Origin: Solirubrobacterales bacterium
Lineage (GTDB): Bacteria > Actinomycetota > Thermoleophilia > Solirubrobacterales > 70-9
Length of the DNA: 64,000 nt
Assembly: GCA_021155855.1 (NCBI GenBank)
Contig: JAJNAZ010000014.1
Span: forward strand, 24,359 to 88,358
Direction of reading: 5' to 3'
In this document: piece by piece, positions 36,856 to 45,326 of the stretch
Position numbering within the stretch: the stretch's first letter is position 1
How the letters are laid out: the number at the start of each line of letters is the position of its first letter
Translations under genes and position numbers: made by a program
The notes under the pieces: model-generated
The model's database searches: none
Seen by the model: the letters and a program-made list of their open reading frames with translations, nothing else
Told to the model about the DNA's origin: nothing

Positions 36856-37752
36856 ATGAATCAGAATCAGCCTGTCCCGTCGCTCCAGCAATCTGCGGCC
36901 GAGGCGTCGTTGCTCCACGAACTCGTCGAATACCTTCGGGAAAACCGCGGCGATCTGCGCGAACAGTGGGCGCGCCGTATCACCGACGCCGAGCTGCTCA
37001 GCGTGATGACTGCCGACGAGATCTTCTCGGAGGTCACCGCCGTCTATGACAACTACGTCGACGCACTGGAGACAGGGAGCGTCGAAACGCTGCAGGCGTA
37101 CGCACGCGAGTTGTCCGAGCGGATCATCCGACGGGGCGTCGAGACGCACGAAGTGCTCGGGATCGTGCTGCTGCTGCGCGACGTGCTCGGCCGCTCGTTA
37201 CTCGACAACTACGAGGAGGACCGCGACCTCCTTCGCCGGATTCTCGACGCTTACGAGCCGGCCGCCAACCGGATTGCCGCAACGGTCGGCGTGAGCTTCG
37301 TCGAGGAGCGCGAGCGCGTGATCCGCGAGCAACAGGAGGCCATCCGAGAGCTCTCGACGCCAGTCTTGCAGGTGCGCGACCGGCTGCTGATCTCGCCGAT
37401 CATTGGTGCGGTCGACTCAGATCGCGCCCGGCAGCTCACCGAACAGCTGCTGGGGGCGATCCAGGCCAATCGGGCGCGGGTGGTGGTGCTCGACATCACC
37501 GGCGTGGCATCAGTCGACGAGGCAGTGGCGAACCACCTCGTGCAGACGGTGGAGGCCGCGCGGCTGATGGGCGCCAGGGCCGTGATCACGGGGCTGTCAT
37601 CGAAGATCGCTCAGACGATCGTCGACCTTGGAGTTGACTTGGGGATGCTGAATACGGTCGGAGATCTGCAGGGTGGCTTGGAGGAGGCGGAGCGCATGCT
37701 CGGCCATCGAGACGCTGACGTGGAGCCCACAGAAAGCAGCATCGAGAGTTAG
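36856..37752 (+). CDS. rsbR: RsbR-type stressosome scaffold protein
   Basis: 298 residues, AAGGAG ribosome site. An N-terminal helical sensor domain (residues 25-150, RsbRD-like, with LRENRGDLREQWARRITDAE) is joined by a linker IREQQEAIRELSTPVLQVRD to a C-terminal STAS domain (165-280) with VVVLDITGVASVDEAVANHL and GLSSKIAQTIVDLGVDLG. RsbR and RsbS form the large stressosome that holds RsbT until stress. The residue after VD, where RsbS and SpoIIAA carry the phosphoserine, is Glu here; the later AQT Thr is retained. First gene of rsbR-rsbS-rsbT-rsbU_N/GAF. Confidence 0.92.
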   Translation: MNQNQPVPSLQQSAAEASLLHELVEYLRENRGDLREQWARRITDAELLSVMTADEIFSEVTAVYDNYVDALETGSVETLQAYARELSERIIRRGVETHEVLGIVLLLRDVLGRSLLDNYEEDRDLLRRILDAYEPAANRIAATVGVSFVEERERVIREQQEAIRELSTPVLQVRDRLLISPIIGAVDSDRARQLTEQLLGAIQANRARVVVLDITGVASVDEAVANHLVQTVEAARLMGARAVITGLSSKIAQTIVDLGVDLGMLNTVGDLQGGLEEAERMLGHRDADVEPTESSIES

Positions 37753-37765
37753 CGGGAACCCGGGG

Positions 37766-38140
37766 ATGTCGGTCGCGATCCTACGGAAGGGCGAGTATTT
37801 CATCGCGTCGATCCAGTCGGACCTGAGCGACACGGAGGTACTCGCCCTACGGGACGACTTGATCGAGCGCGTCGGTCGCTTTCGCGCCCTCGGGATCGTC
37901 GTCGACGTCTCCGCCTTGGACGTCATCGACTCCTTTGCGGCCCGTGCACTGCGCTCGATCGCCCTAGCGGCGAAGCTGCGCGGCGCGCGCACGGTGATCG
38001 TCGGCATCCAGCCCGACGTCGCGGTGGCGATCGTTCAGTTCCGCCTCAACCTGGACCCGTTGCGCACTGCGCTCGACCTCGACGAGGCGCTTGCGCTGCT
38101 TGAGCTCCGGCCGGAGCGGAAGCCCGCGGATGGAAGGTGA
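37766..38140 (+). CDS. rsbS: RsbS-type stressosome STAS protein
   Basis: 124 residues from ATG 37766. Compact STAS domain: ILRKGEYFIASIQSDLSD opening strands, LGIVVDVSALDVIDSFAARA with the phosphoacceptor Ser in DSFA (about residue 56), and VIVGIQPDVAVAIVQF. RsbS forms the stressosome core with RsbR and is phosphorylated by RsbT to release it. It starts 13 nt after rsbR and overlaps rsbT by 11 nt, so all three should be made together. Confidence 0.93.
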   Translation: MSVAILRKGEYFIASIQSDLSDTEVLALRDDLIERVGRFRALGIVVDVSALDVIDSFAARALRSIALAAKLRGARTVIVGIQPDVAVAIVQFRLNLDPLRTALDLDEALALLELRPERKPADGR

Positions 38141-38576
38141 GATCCGCGTGGGCATAGGGACGGATGCCGACCTCGTGATCGCGCGAGCGGAGGGACGCGC
38201 CATGGCGCAGCGCCTGGGGTTCCGCCGTCCCGATCCGACCTTGATCGCGACGGCGATCTCGGAGCTCGCGCGCAACCTGGTCATGCACGTCGGGCACGGT
38301 GAAATCATCATGCGCCCGATCGTCGAGGATCGCCGGTCCGGCGTGCTCGTCATCGTCCGCGACGAGGGCCCTGGCATAGCCGACGTGGGCGCCGCTCTGC
38401 GCCTGGGTCACGCCTCCCGGGGCGGACTCGGACTCGGGCTGCCGGGGGCAAGACGCCTGATGGACGAATTCGAGATCGACTCGCAGCCCGGCAAGGGCAC
38501 CACGGTGACCATGCGCAAATGGCGTCTGCGCGACGATCTCGAGCGCCTACGAGAGAAGCGTCAACAGCGTGGCTGA
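38130..38576 (+). CDS. rsbT: RsbT-type serine/threonine kinase (switch protein)
   Basis: 148 residues from ATG 38130, overlapping rsbS by 11 nt. GHKL ATPase fold: N-box ISELARNLVMH (about residue 48), G1-box VRDEGPGI (about 83), and G2-type GGLGLGLPGARRL (about 102) followed by GKGTTVTMRKWR. RsbT phosphorylates RsbS/RsbR and, once released, activates the RsbU phosphatase. An RsbU-like partner follows 6 nt downstream but lacks the PP2C domain. Confidence 0.92.
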   Translation: MEGEIRVGIGTDADLVIARAEGRAMAQRLGFRRPDPTLIATAISELARNLVMHVGHGEIIMRPIVEDRRSGVLVIVRDEGPGIADVGAALRLGHASRGGLGLGLPGARRLMDEFEIDSQPGKGTTVTMRKWRLRDDLERLREKRQQRG

Positions 38577-38582
38577 CCTCGC

Positions 38583-39425
38583 ATGAACGGCTTCGCCGCC
38601 ACGTATCTGGATTCACTTCGCGCCTACATCCGCGAACCGTGCGAACTGACGCTGCAAACCGCCTACGAGCTCGGGCGCGACGCGGTGCAGCGGGAGCTGA
38701 GCATGCTCGAGCTTGCGATCGCCCACCACGATGCGCTGGCCTGGATGTTTGCCCGGGGACTCCAAGGAGCCGATAACGAGCAGCTTGTGCGTGCTGCCGG
38801 CCACTTCTTCCTCGAGAGCATCTCGGCTTTCGAGATGGTCCAACGAGGACTGCGGGAAGCTCACGACGCGGCCCAGCTTGAACAACGACATGCGGAGATG
38901 CTTCGACAGCTCTCGCACTTCCTCGCCGACGCTTCACTCACGCTCGATACATCGGACTCGCTTGACGAGATGCTGCGCCTCGTCGCTGAGCAGGCGCGCG
39001 AGCTCGTCCCAGCCGACTGCTGCCTGGTCGCGACCGAAACCCAGGACAAGCCGCGAGTGCGCGCGTCCTCCTACCCCGAGAACGACCTGCGCTGGGTCAC
39101 GTTCGTCAGGTGGGTGGACCTCTCTGAGGTCGACGCAGTCATCGGGTTGACAGGTCGATCGATGCGGATCCGTGCTGGCGATATCGCCACATACGTTCGA
39201 GTCCCCGGTCGCGCGTCGGCCGGCGATCTCGTGCTGCGCGACTGGCTAGGTACCCAGCTGACCGCCCTCGACGGGCGGGTTATGGGCTCGCTACATCTGG
39301 TCAACGAGAGGGAAGGCGAATTCACCGGTCTCCACGAGGCCGTCGTCGTGCACGTGGCCCAGATGTCGGCCGCCGCAATGGAGCGGGCATTGCTGTATAG
39401 CAGCGGGGGCAGTAGTCCGGACTAG
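38583..39425 (+). CDS. RsbU N-terminal-domain plus GAF-domain protein, no phosphatase domain
   Basis: 280 residues. Residues 1-85 resemble the RsbU N-terminal domain that docks RsbT (YLDSLRAYIREPCELTLQTA, then YELGRDAVQRELSMLELAIAHH). A short coiled coil (QRHAEMLRQLSHFL, about 100) connects to a GAF-type sensor domain (about 125-275: LDEMLRLVAEQARELVPADC, LDGRVMGSLHLVNEREGEFT, HVAQMSAAAMERALL). A PP2C phosphatase domain would be expected next in RsbU or RsbP but the protein ends here. It may pass the RsbT signal to a separate phosphatase or act as a decoy. Confidence 0.82.
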   Translation: MNGFAATYLDSLRAYIREPCELTLQTAYELGRDAVQRELSMLELAIAHHDALAWMFARGLQGADNEQLVRAAGHFFLESISAFEMVQRGLREAHDAAQLEQRHAEMLRQLSHFLADASLTLDTSDSLDEMLRLVAEQARELVPADCCLVATETQDKPRVRASSYPENDLRWVTFVRWVDLSEVDAVIGLTGRSMRIRAGDIATYVRVPGRASAGDLVLRDWLGTQLTALDGRVMGSLHLVNEREGEFTGLHEAVVVHVAQMSAAAMERALLYSSGGSSPD

Positions 39426-39450
39426 CACCGCGTGGCAGCCTCGGAAGGGA

Positions 39451-41031
39451 TCACGGCGTGCCGGCCAGGCGTCCGCCGACCCGCGGTTCAGGGGCTGAGA
39501 GCGGCTCGCCGAAGTGGGGATCGAAGGGCTTGCGGTCGGAAGGGCAGATCGTTCCGGCCGCTGGAGTGAGCAGCCGGGTCAGGTAGGCCGTTGTCGCGCT
39601 CTTGACACAGGCGCTGGGGTCGTTGCGGCTGGTGTGGCCGTAGCCGTCGTGGGTGAGCAGGACGGCGTTTCCGAGCCGCCGCGCAGTGCGGCGGGCGTCA
39701 GCGAACGGCGTGTTCGGATCGAAGCGGCTCCCGATGACCAGGATCGGGTTCTTCGTCGTCGCGTCCCACGGGCCGGTATAGCGTTCGGCGCTTCGAGCCG
39801 GCCAGGATGCACATGGCGCCCAGCGCCACCAGGTGAGCACCGCTCCGTAGCTGAAACTGACCCGGCTCAGTCGGTCCACCACGGATCGCCAGTCGTGGGG
39901 GCTCTGGTGCGCGGGACTGTCGGCGCAGGTGAGCCCGATCGCCGGCAGGCCGGGTGCCGTCATTGTCGACGAGAACGCTCCCGTCAGCGCCCGGCTTGCG
40001 GTCGCAAGCTGCGATCCGTCGCCCTCCGCGGCGCTCTCGAGGGCGGCGGCGAGATCCGGCCAGCTGCCCGGAGAGCCGCTCATGCTGACGACGATCGCCG
40101 AAAGAGCGTCACCGTAGGTGAGCTTGCCTGTCGGCGACGCGGAAGGCGCCGGGATCGGCGCCTCGCGTAGCCCGGCCAGTAGCGCATCGACCCGCGGGGC
40201 CACGGGCCCGTGGCCGGCGAGCGCGCAGCGCGCGGGACCGGCGCTTTCACAGAGAGACAGAAAGCCGGCGAAGGCCCGGTCGGTGTACCGGAGCTCGTGC
40301 ACGTAATTGGCCCGCGTGCCCTGCGTGTAGTGGACCGGGTCGAGGACCCCGTCGAGGACCATCGCGCGGACCCGGCGCGGGAACATGTTCGCGTAGGTCT
40401 GGCCAATGAAGGTGCCTCCGGAGATGCCGAGGTAGGTGAGCCGCCGATCACCGACCAGCCGCCGCAGGTAATCGAGGTCGTGCGCCGTGTCGGCCGTCGA
40501 CATGTGCTTGAGGAGCCTGCCGCTCAACCGCCCGCACCGGCGCGCGAGCCGGGCGGTCTTGCGCACGTATCTGCGCGAGGCCCGGAGGGTGGTAGGGATC
40601 GACCAGTGGCCGAAGAATCTCGATCGCCTCCGCTCGTCGCGAAAGCAGCGCAAGTGCGTGCTGGCGCCCGCCCCGCGGATGTCCCAGCCGACGACGTCGA
40701 AGCGACCGCCGCCCAGGCCGTCGAGGCTCTCGCCATCGGCCCTCACCTCGTCGACCGATCCGCCTGGACCTCCGGGGTTGATGAACAGCGAGCCGATTCG
40801 CTTCTCAGGCCGGCTGGCCGGGGGACGGATCACCGCGAGCGTGATCTGGCGCCCGCCCGGGCGATCCCAGTCGAGGGGGACTCGGACGCTCGCACACTGG
40901 AGATCCGCGCAGTCACGCCAGTCGATACCCCGGAGCTTCGAAGGCGGATTCGGCGTGGCCGCGGCAGTTGCCTCGGCGCCCAGCAGCGCGCAGACGATCG
41001 CAGCCACGAAGATTCCGTAGCCCGCCCGCAT
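39451..41031 (-). CDS. Secreted alpha/beta hydrolase, TAP/tripeptidyl-aminopeptidase type
   Basis: 526 residues with an N-terminal signal peptide. RGIDWRDCADLQCASVRVPLDWDRPGG is the classical start of this family, followed by GSLFINPGGPGGS (oxyanion hole), LGISGGTFIGQTYANMFP (nucleophile Ser, about residue 203), GSRFDPNTPFADARR (acid Asp) and THDGYGHTSRN (His). The TAP-like C-terminal domain includes SACVKSATTAYL. It likely removes short peptides from proteins outside the cell. Convergent with the stressosome operon, 25 nt apart. Confidence 0.9.
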   Translation of the reverse strand: MRAGYGIFVAAIVCALLGAEATAAATPNPPSKLRGIDWRDCADLQCASVRVPLDWDRPGGRQITLAVIRPPASRPEKRIGSLFINPGGPGGSVDEVRADGESLDGLGGGRFDVVGWDIRGAGASTHLRCFRDERRRSRFFGHWSIPTTLRASRRYVRKTARLARRCGRLSGRLLKHMSTADTAHDLDYLRRLVGDRRLTYLGISGGTFIGQTYANMFPRRVRAMVLDGVLDPVHYTQGTRANYVHELRYTDRAFAGFLSLCESAGPARCALAGHGPVAPRVDALLAGLREAPIPAPSASPTGKLTYGDALSAIVVSMSGSPGSWPDLAAALESAAEGDGSQLATASRALTGAFSSTMTAPGLPAIGLTCADSPAHQSPHDWRSVVDRLSRVSFSYGAVLTWWRWAPCASWPARSAERYTGPWDATTKNPILVIGSRFDPNTPFADARRTARRLGNAVLLTHDGYGHTSRNDPSACVKSATTAYLTRLLTPAAGTICPSDRKPFDPHFGEPLSAPEPRVGGRLAGTP

Positions 41032-41406
41032 CCAAACCTTTCGCTAGTTCGACTCGAAGGCTGAGACCACCGTTGCTGGTGGTCGATCCCGGCCGCCCTT
41101 CGATCCCGGCTTCGGCGAGAACGATACCCCGAAACGGATTTCGGGCCAACCGGCTTCGTCATCGGACCGAACGGAGTCCAGCAGCCACTCGCGACCCCTC
41201 GCGCACACCGTCCGGTGCGCACGGCTTTCGAATCCCCGGCCGTTGAGCGAGCGGGAGGTCCGTCGCTGCTACCGCTCCGACGCCCGCCTTTGGACGACGC
41301 TGCTTCGGATCCGCCAGCTCGATCGCGCCTGGCACCGACGGCTCGGGCGGCCCATACCCCTTCCTGCTGCCGCGCCGCATCGAGCGCTGACGAATCCCCG
41401 CCCGGC
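41032..41406. other. Intergenic stretch between two minus-strand genes
   Basis: Contains the promoter side of the TAP-type hydrolase gene. A plus-strand frame from TTG 41243 reads EREVRRCYRSDARLWTTLLR and looks protein-like for about 45 codons before running antisense into the SDR gene; it may be a remnant. No clear regulatory site was found. Confidence 0.35.
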
Positions 41407-42210
41407 TCAGCCGAAGTGGCCCGCCGCGGTCGGATCGACGACGCTCGTGCCGCCGTCGACCGGCAGGGCGACGCCGTTCACGTAGGCGGCGTCGGGCCCG
41501 GCGAGGAACGAGACGACCGATGCGACCTCCTCGGGCTGCGCCGGGCGGCGCAGCGGGTTCTCGGCATGGGTCAGCGCGTAGGCGCTCTCGCGGTCGATCC
41601 CGCGTCGGCGCGCGACCTCCTCCATATCGGCGTCTCCCATCGGGGTCCGAACCCAGCCCGGACAGACGCAGTTCGCCCGCACGCCGCGCGGCCCGTAGTC
41701 ATGGGCGAGCGACCGGGTGAGCATGAGCAGACCGGCCTTCGAGGTGCAGTAGGCCGCCCAGCCCGGCCCGGCGAGCAGCCCGTTCACCGAGGAGACGTTG
41801 ACGACGCACCCGCCGCGCTCGATCAGCGCCGGCAGCGCTGCCCGCGCCATCAAGAAGGCGCCGGTGAGATTCGTGCGCATCACCCGCTCCCACCCCTCGG
41901 GGGTCTCCTCGAGGACCGGCGCCGAGTCGCCGATCCCGGCGTTGTTTACGAGTACGTCGACAGCGCCGAAGCGCTCGCGCGTCGCCGCGACGACGCGCTC
42001 CGCGTCGTCCGGTTCGCCGACGTCGGCGGCGACTGCCTCGGCGGAATGACCGCCCGCTTCGAGCTCGGCCGCCGCCGCCTCGCAAACCGCCGCCCGCCGC
42101 CCGGTGACCACCACGCCGAGTCCATCGGCCGCGAGCCGACGCGCCACGGCGAGGCCGATGCCGCTCCCGCCCCCGGTCACAATCGCGCATCGCGACGGGA
42201 TCCCGCTCAC
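41407..42210 (-). CDS. SDR-family oxidoreductase
   Basis: 267 residues from GTG 42210; the frame continues upstream without SDR similarity. TGGGSGIGLAVARRLAADG is the NAD(P) loop, VLVNNAGIG follows, catalytic Ser is in NVSSVNG, Tyr-x-x-x-Lys in YCTSKAG, and the C-terminus has GPDAAYVNGVALPVDGGTSV. A classical 3-oxoacyl-reductase-like dehydrogenase of unknown substrate. Divergent from the flavin reductase operon, with a 198-nt shared control region. Confidence 0.9.
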   Translation of the reverse strand: MSGIPSRCAIVTGGGSGIGLAVARRLAADGLGVVVTGRRAAVCEAAAAELEAGGHSAEAVAADVGEPDDAERVVAATRERFGAVDVLVNNAGIGDSAPVLEETPEGWERVMRTNLTGAFLMARAALPALIERGGCVVNVSSVNGLLAGPGWAAYCTSKAGLLMLTRSLAHDYGPRGVRANCVCPGWVRTPMGDADMEEVARRRGIDRESAYALTHAENPLRRPAQPEEVASVVSFLAGPDAAYVNGVALPVDGGTSVVDPTAAGHFG

Positions 42211-42408
42211 CGGCACAGTATCCCGACATCCTCGGGACGGTCGCGGATCGCCGGGCCCCCGCCGGCAAGCGCATCGGCGCCCGAGATGGCCTCGGAAGCG
42301 CGCATCGCCTCGGCGTGCGATTCTCGAGCCGGCGCAAGTCGATCGCCAGGCGCGCAACGAAGTGCCTTGGCCGGACCCCGAGGCCCTCTAGAGAGGACAA
42401 TCCATCCC

Positions 42409-43011
42409 GTGCCAACCAACCGGCAATCCATGGTCCCGCTGCCTTTGAGCGCCCCGATCTGGGATGCGTTCTTCACCGTGGCGCCGCTGGTGCTGGTGGG
42501 CACGCGCGAAGAGGACGGCAGCCACGACCTCGCGCCGAAGCACATGGCGATGCCGCTGGGATGGCAGAACCACTTCGGGTTCGTCTGTCACCCCAGCCAC
42601 GCCACCCAGCGCAATGCCGAGCGCACCGGTGCGTTCACGGTCAGCTTTCCGCGGCCCGCCTCGGTGGTGCAAATAGCCCTTGCCGCGGAGGGCAGGCAAG
42701 GCGGTGAAAAGCCCAGCCTGGACGCAATCCCGGTCTCCCCGGCGAACGTGGTCGACGGCGTCTTGGTCGACGACGCCCACCTCTGGCTTGAATGCGAGCT
42801 CGACCGGGTGATCGACGGATTCGGGGGGAGCACGCTGATTGCGGGCCGAGTGGTCGCGGCCGCCGTAGCCGAGGGCGCCCACCGTGCCTCGGACGCCGAT
42901 GACGCCGAGCTGATCGCGGCTGCGCCCCTCCTCACCTACTTGGCGCCGGGACGCTTCGCGGCAGTCGGGGAATCGCGCTCGTTCCCGTTCCCTGTCGACT
43001 TCCGCCGATAG
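42409..43011 (+). CDS. Flavin reductase-like / FMN-binding split-barrel protein
   Basis: 200 residues from GTG 42409. The split-barrel is suggested by WDAFFTVAPLVLVGTREEDG, DLAPKHMAMPLGWQNHFGFV (FMN-contact strand), CHPSHATQRNAERTGAFTVS, and VVDGVLVDDAHLWLECELDR. Such proteins reduce FMN or use bound flavin for small-molecule reduction; some members bind F420 instead. First gene of a three-gene operon: the M20 peptidase ATG follows its TAG with no gap. Confidence 0.8.
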   Translation: MPTNRQSMVPLPLSAPIWDAFFTVAPLVLVGTREEDGSHDLAPKHMAMPLGWQNHFGFVCHPSHATQRNAERTGAFTVSFPRPASVVQIALAAEGRQGGEKPSLDAIPVSPANVVDGVLVDDAHLWLECELDRVIDGFGGSTLIAGRVVAAAVAEGAHRASDADDAELIAAAPLLTYLAPGRFAAVGESRSFPFPVDFRR

Positions 43012-44190
43012 ATGGACGGTCAAGGCTCCGCGATCCTCGCGTGGTTGCGGGAGCGCACGGCGGAGATCACCGCTCTGCTGGAGCGGCTGGTGGCCGCGGA
43101 GTCGCCGTCGCTCGAGCCGGAAGCGCAACGGGGCGCGCTCGGGATTCTCGCCGGCGAGCTCGATGCACTCGGGTTCGAGGTCGAGCGCGTGCCGGGAATC
43201 GACGTGGGCGATCACCTGCTCGCGCGGCCGCTCCCGCGACAGTGGCAGACGGCACGGGCCGACGGCCCGACCCAGCTCCTGCTCGGGCACGTGGACACCG
43301 TCTGGCCGCTGGGCACGATCGAGCGCATGCCGCTGCGAACCGAGGAGGGGCGGCTTCACGGTCCGGGAGCCTTCGATATGAAGGGCGGCCTGGCACAGAT
43401 GCTTTTCGCGCTGCACGCGCTCCGCGAACACGATCTCGCTCCTGCGGTCGCCCCAACCGTGTTCATCAATAGCGACGAGGAGATCGGCAGCGTCGAGTCG
43501 CGTCCCCACATCGAGCGGCTCGCCGAAAAGGCCGTTCGCGCCTTCGTGATGGAGCCTTCGTTCGGGCCCTCGGGGAGCCTGAAGACGGCCCGCAAGGGGA
43601 CCGGCGAGTTCACGGTCAGCGTGAAGGGGGTCGCTAGCCACGCCGGGCTCGACCCAGGAGGAGGGGCGAGCGCGATCCTCGAGCTCTCCCACCAGGTCCA
43701 GCGACTCTTCAAGCTCAACGACCTCGAACGCGGGACGACGGTGAACGTCGGGCGCATCGAGGGCGGACTGCGCCCCAATGTAGTCGCTCCCGCGGCGAAG
43801 GCAGTGGCGGACGTGAGGGTGGCATCGCCCGACGAGGCGGACCGGATCGAGGTGGCGATCCGGGCGCTGGAGCCGGTTAGCGAGGCTGCCTCGCTCGAGA
43901 TCGAAGGGGGATTCAATCGGCCTCCGCTCGCGCCGACGCCGCGAAACCGGGCGCTGTGGGCGCGTGCGCAGACCGTTGCCCACTTGCTCGGGATCCCGCT
44001 TCAGGAAGCGGCCGTGGGGGGCGCCTCCGACGGCAATTTCACCAGCATGCACACGGCCACCCTCGATGGCCTAGGCGCCGTCGGTGACGGCGCGCACGCC
44101 CACCGCGAACACGTCCTGGTCGACCGGCTCCCGGAGCGGGCGGCGCTTCTCGCGATGCTCTTGCGGGAACCACACATGGCGTCCTCGTGA
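43012..44190 (+). CDS. M20-family metallopeptidase (carboxypeptidase G2/ArgE type)
   Basis: 392 residues. Two-zinc peptidase domain: LLLGHVDTVWPLGT (His-x-Asp), GPGAFDMKGGLAQM (bridging Asp), NSDEEIGSVESRP (catalytic and metal Glu), MEPSFGPSGSLKTARKG and a C-terminal SDGNFTSM and HREHVLVDRLPERA (final metal His). A lid domain with ASHAGLDPGGGAS lies between. It hydrolyses N-acyl amino acids or glutamyl amides. Sits between the flavin reductase and DUF1611 genes with 0 and -4 nt spacing, so the three products probably act in one pathway. Confidence 0.92.
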   Translation: MDGQGSAILAWLRERTAEITALLERLVAAESPSLEPEAQRGALGILAGELDALGFEVERVPGIDVGDHLLARPLPRQWQTARADGPTQLLLGHVDTVWPLGTIERMPLRTEEGRLHGPGAFDMKGGLAQMLFALHALREHDLAPAVAPTVFINSDEEIGSVESRPHIERLAEKAVRAFVMEPSFGPSGSLKTARKGTGEFTVSVKGVASHAGLDPGGGASAILELSHQVQRLFKLNDLERGTTVNVGRIEGGLRPNVVAPAAKAVADVRVASPDEADRIEVAIRALEPVSEAASLEIEGGFNRPPLAPTPRNRALWARAQTVAHLLGIPLQEAAVGGASDGNFTSMHTATLDGLGAVGDGAHAHREHVLVDRLPERAALLAMLLREPHMASS

Positions 44191-45260
44191 TGGGGCAGCC
44201 CGAGCACATCGCGGGCCGCCAGGAGCGCTCGGCAGAGCGTCGTGCCCGCCGCCGCATCGTGGCCGGCTCGGTCGCAAGGATCACGGACTTCGACGCCAAC
44301 CCGCCAAGCTTCGAGTCGCTCCCTCGCGAGAATTGGGCGAGGGGCGATTACGTGGTGGGGGAGGTGCTGGACACGGGCGAGCTTCCCTGCCGGGTGGAGA
44401 CCAAGACAGGCCGGATTGCCAGGATCGCCCCGGGCGACCTGGCGCTTGGCGCATTGGGAAACCGCGCCGCCACGCTTGAAGCGGTGGGCGATTGGCAGGG
44501 AATCGGAGAGGACGGCGTAATGCAGCAGCTGAGCGCTGCGTGCGTGTTCGGGCACTGCACGTCGCTCTCTCAGTGGACCCACCCGCTCGCCGACTTGCGC
44601 TACCGGGGCCACACGATGCGCGACGGGCGCAAGCTGACGATGCGCGGATTCGTGAGGGTGGCGGAACGGGACCTTGCGGCGCCGGTCGTGCTGATCGTCG
44701 GCACCTCGATGGACGCTGGCAAGACGGTTGCCGGCAAGGAGATAATCCGGGCGCTGAAGCGCCGCGGGCTGCGGGTGGCGGGAGCGAAGCTGACGGGGGT
44801 CGGCCGGCTCCAGGACATCCTCGCCTTCGACGACGCGGGCGCCGACTACGTGACCGACTTCATGGAGGTCGGGCTGCCCGGGACGGTCGTGCCGGCGGCG
44901 GACTACGAGCAGGCTCTGCGCGAGCTGCTCGCCACGATCGCGACGAGGGAACCGGACGTGCTCGTCGCCGAAGCCGGGGCCTCGCCGCTCGAGCCCTACA
45001 ACGGCGAAACCGCCCTTCGCGTGCTGGCCCCGCGCCTCAGGATGCTGGTGGTCTGCGCCTCCGATCCGTACGCCGTCGTGGGCGTCGTCGATGCCTTCGA
45101 TCGCCGACCCGACCTCGTCTCGGGCCGTGCGGCCAGCACTGACGCGGGGATCGCCCTGGTCGAAAAGCTCACCGGGCTCGACGCGCTCAACGTCCTGGAT
45201 GCCGCCTCGCGGGAACCCCTCGACCGGATGCTCGCGGCGCGCCTGGGGCTCGAGCCCTGA
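44187..45260 (+). CDS. DUF1611-like P-loop protein
   Basis: 357 residues from a GTG overlapping the M20 stop by 4 nt. An N-terminal domain (1-165) of unknown type precedes a P-loop NTPase: VVLIVGTSMDAGKTVAGKEI (Walker A variant, about residue 175), AKLTGVGRLQDILAFDDAGA, then EAGASPLEPYNGETALR. The layout matches the DUF1611 family, in which some members are linked to D-amino-acid N-acylation. If so, the M20 enzyme beside it could deacylate the product. This is inference from layout and neighbours. Confidence 0.72.
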   Translation: MMGQPEHIAGRQERSAERRARRRIVAGSVARITDFDANPPSFESLPRENWARGDYVVGEVLDTGELPCRVETKTGRIARIAPGDLALGALGNRAATLEAVGDWQGIGEDGVMQQLSAACVFGHCTSLSQWTHPLADLRYRGHTMRDGRKLTMRGFVRVAERDLAAPVVLIVGTSMDAGKTVAGKEIIRALKRRGLRVAGAKLTGVGRLQDILAFDDAGADYVTDFMEVGLPGTVVPAADYEQALRELLATIATREPDVLVAEAGASPLEPYNGETALRVLAPRLRMLVVCASDPYAVVGVVDAFDRRPDLVSGRAASTDAGIALVEKLTGLDALNVLDAASREPLDRMLAARLGLEP

Positions 45261-45326
45261 TCCGCACGCCGGGGTTACCGCTCGGGCTTCACCTCATTGC
45301 CGAACGCCCGCGGAGCTGCCGTCGGG

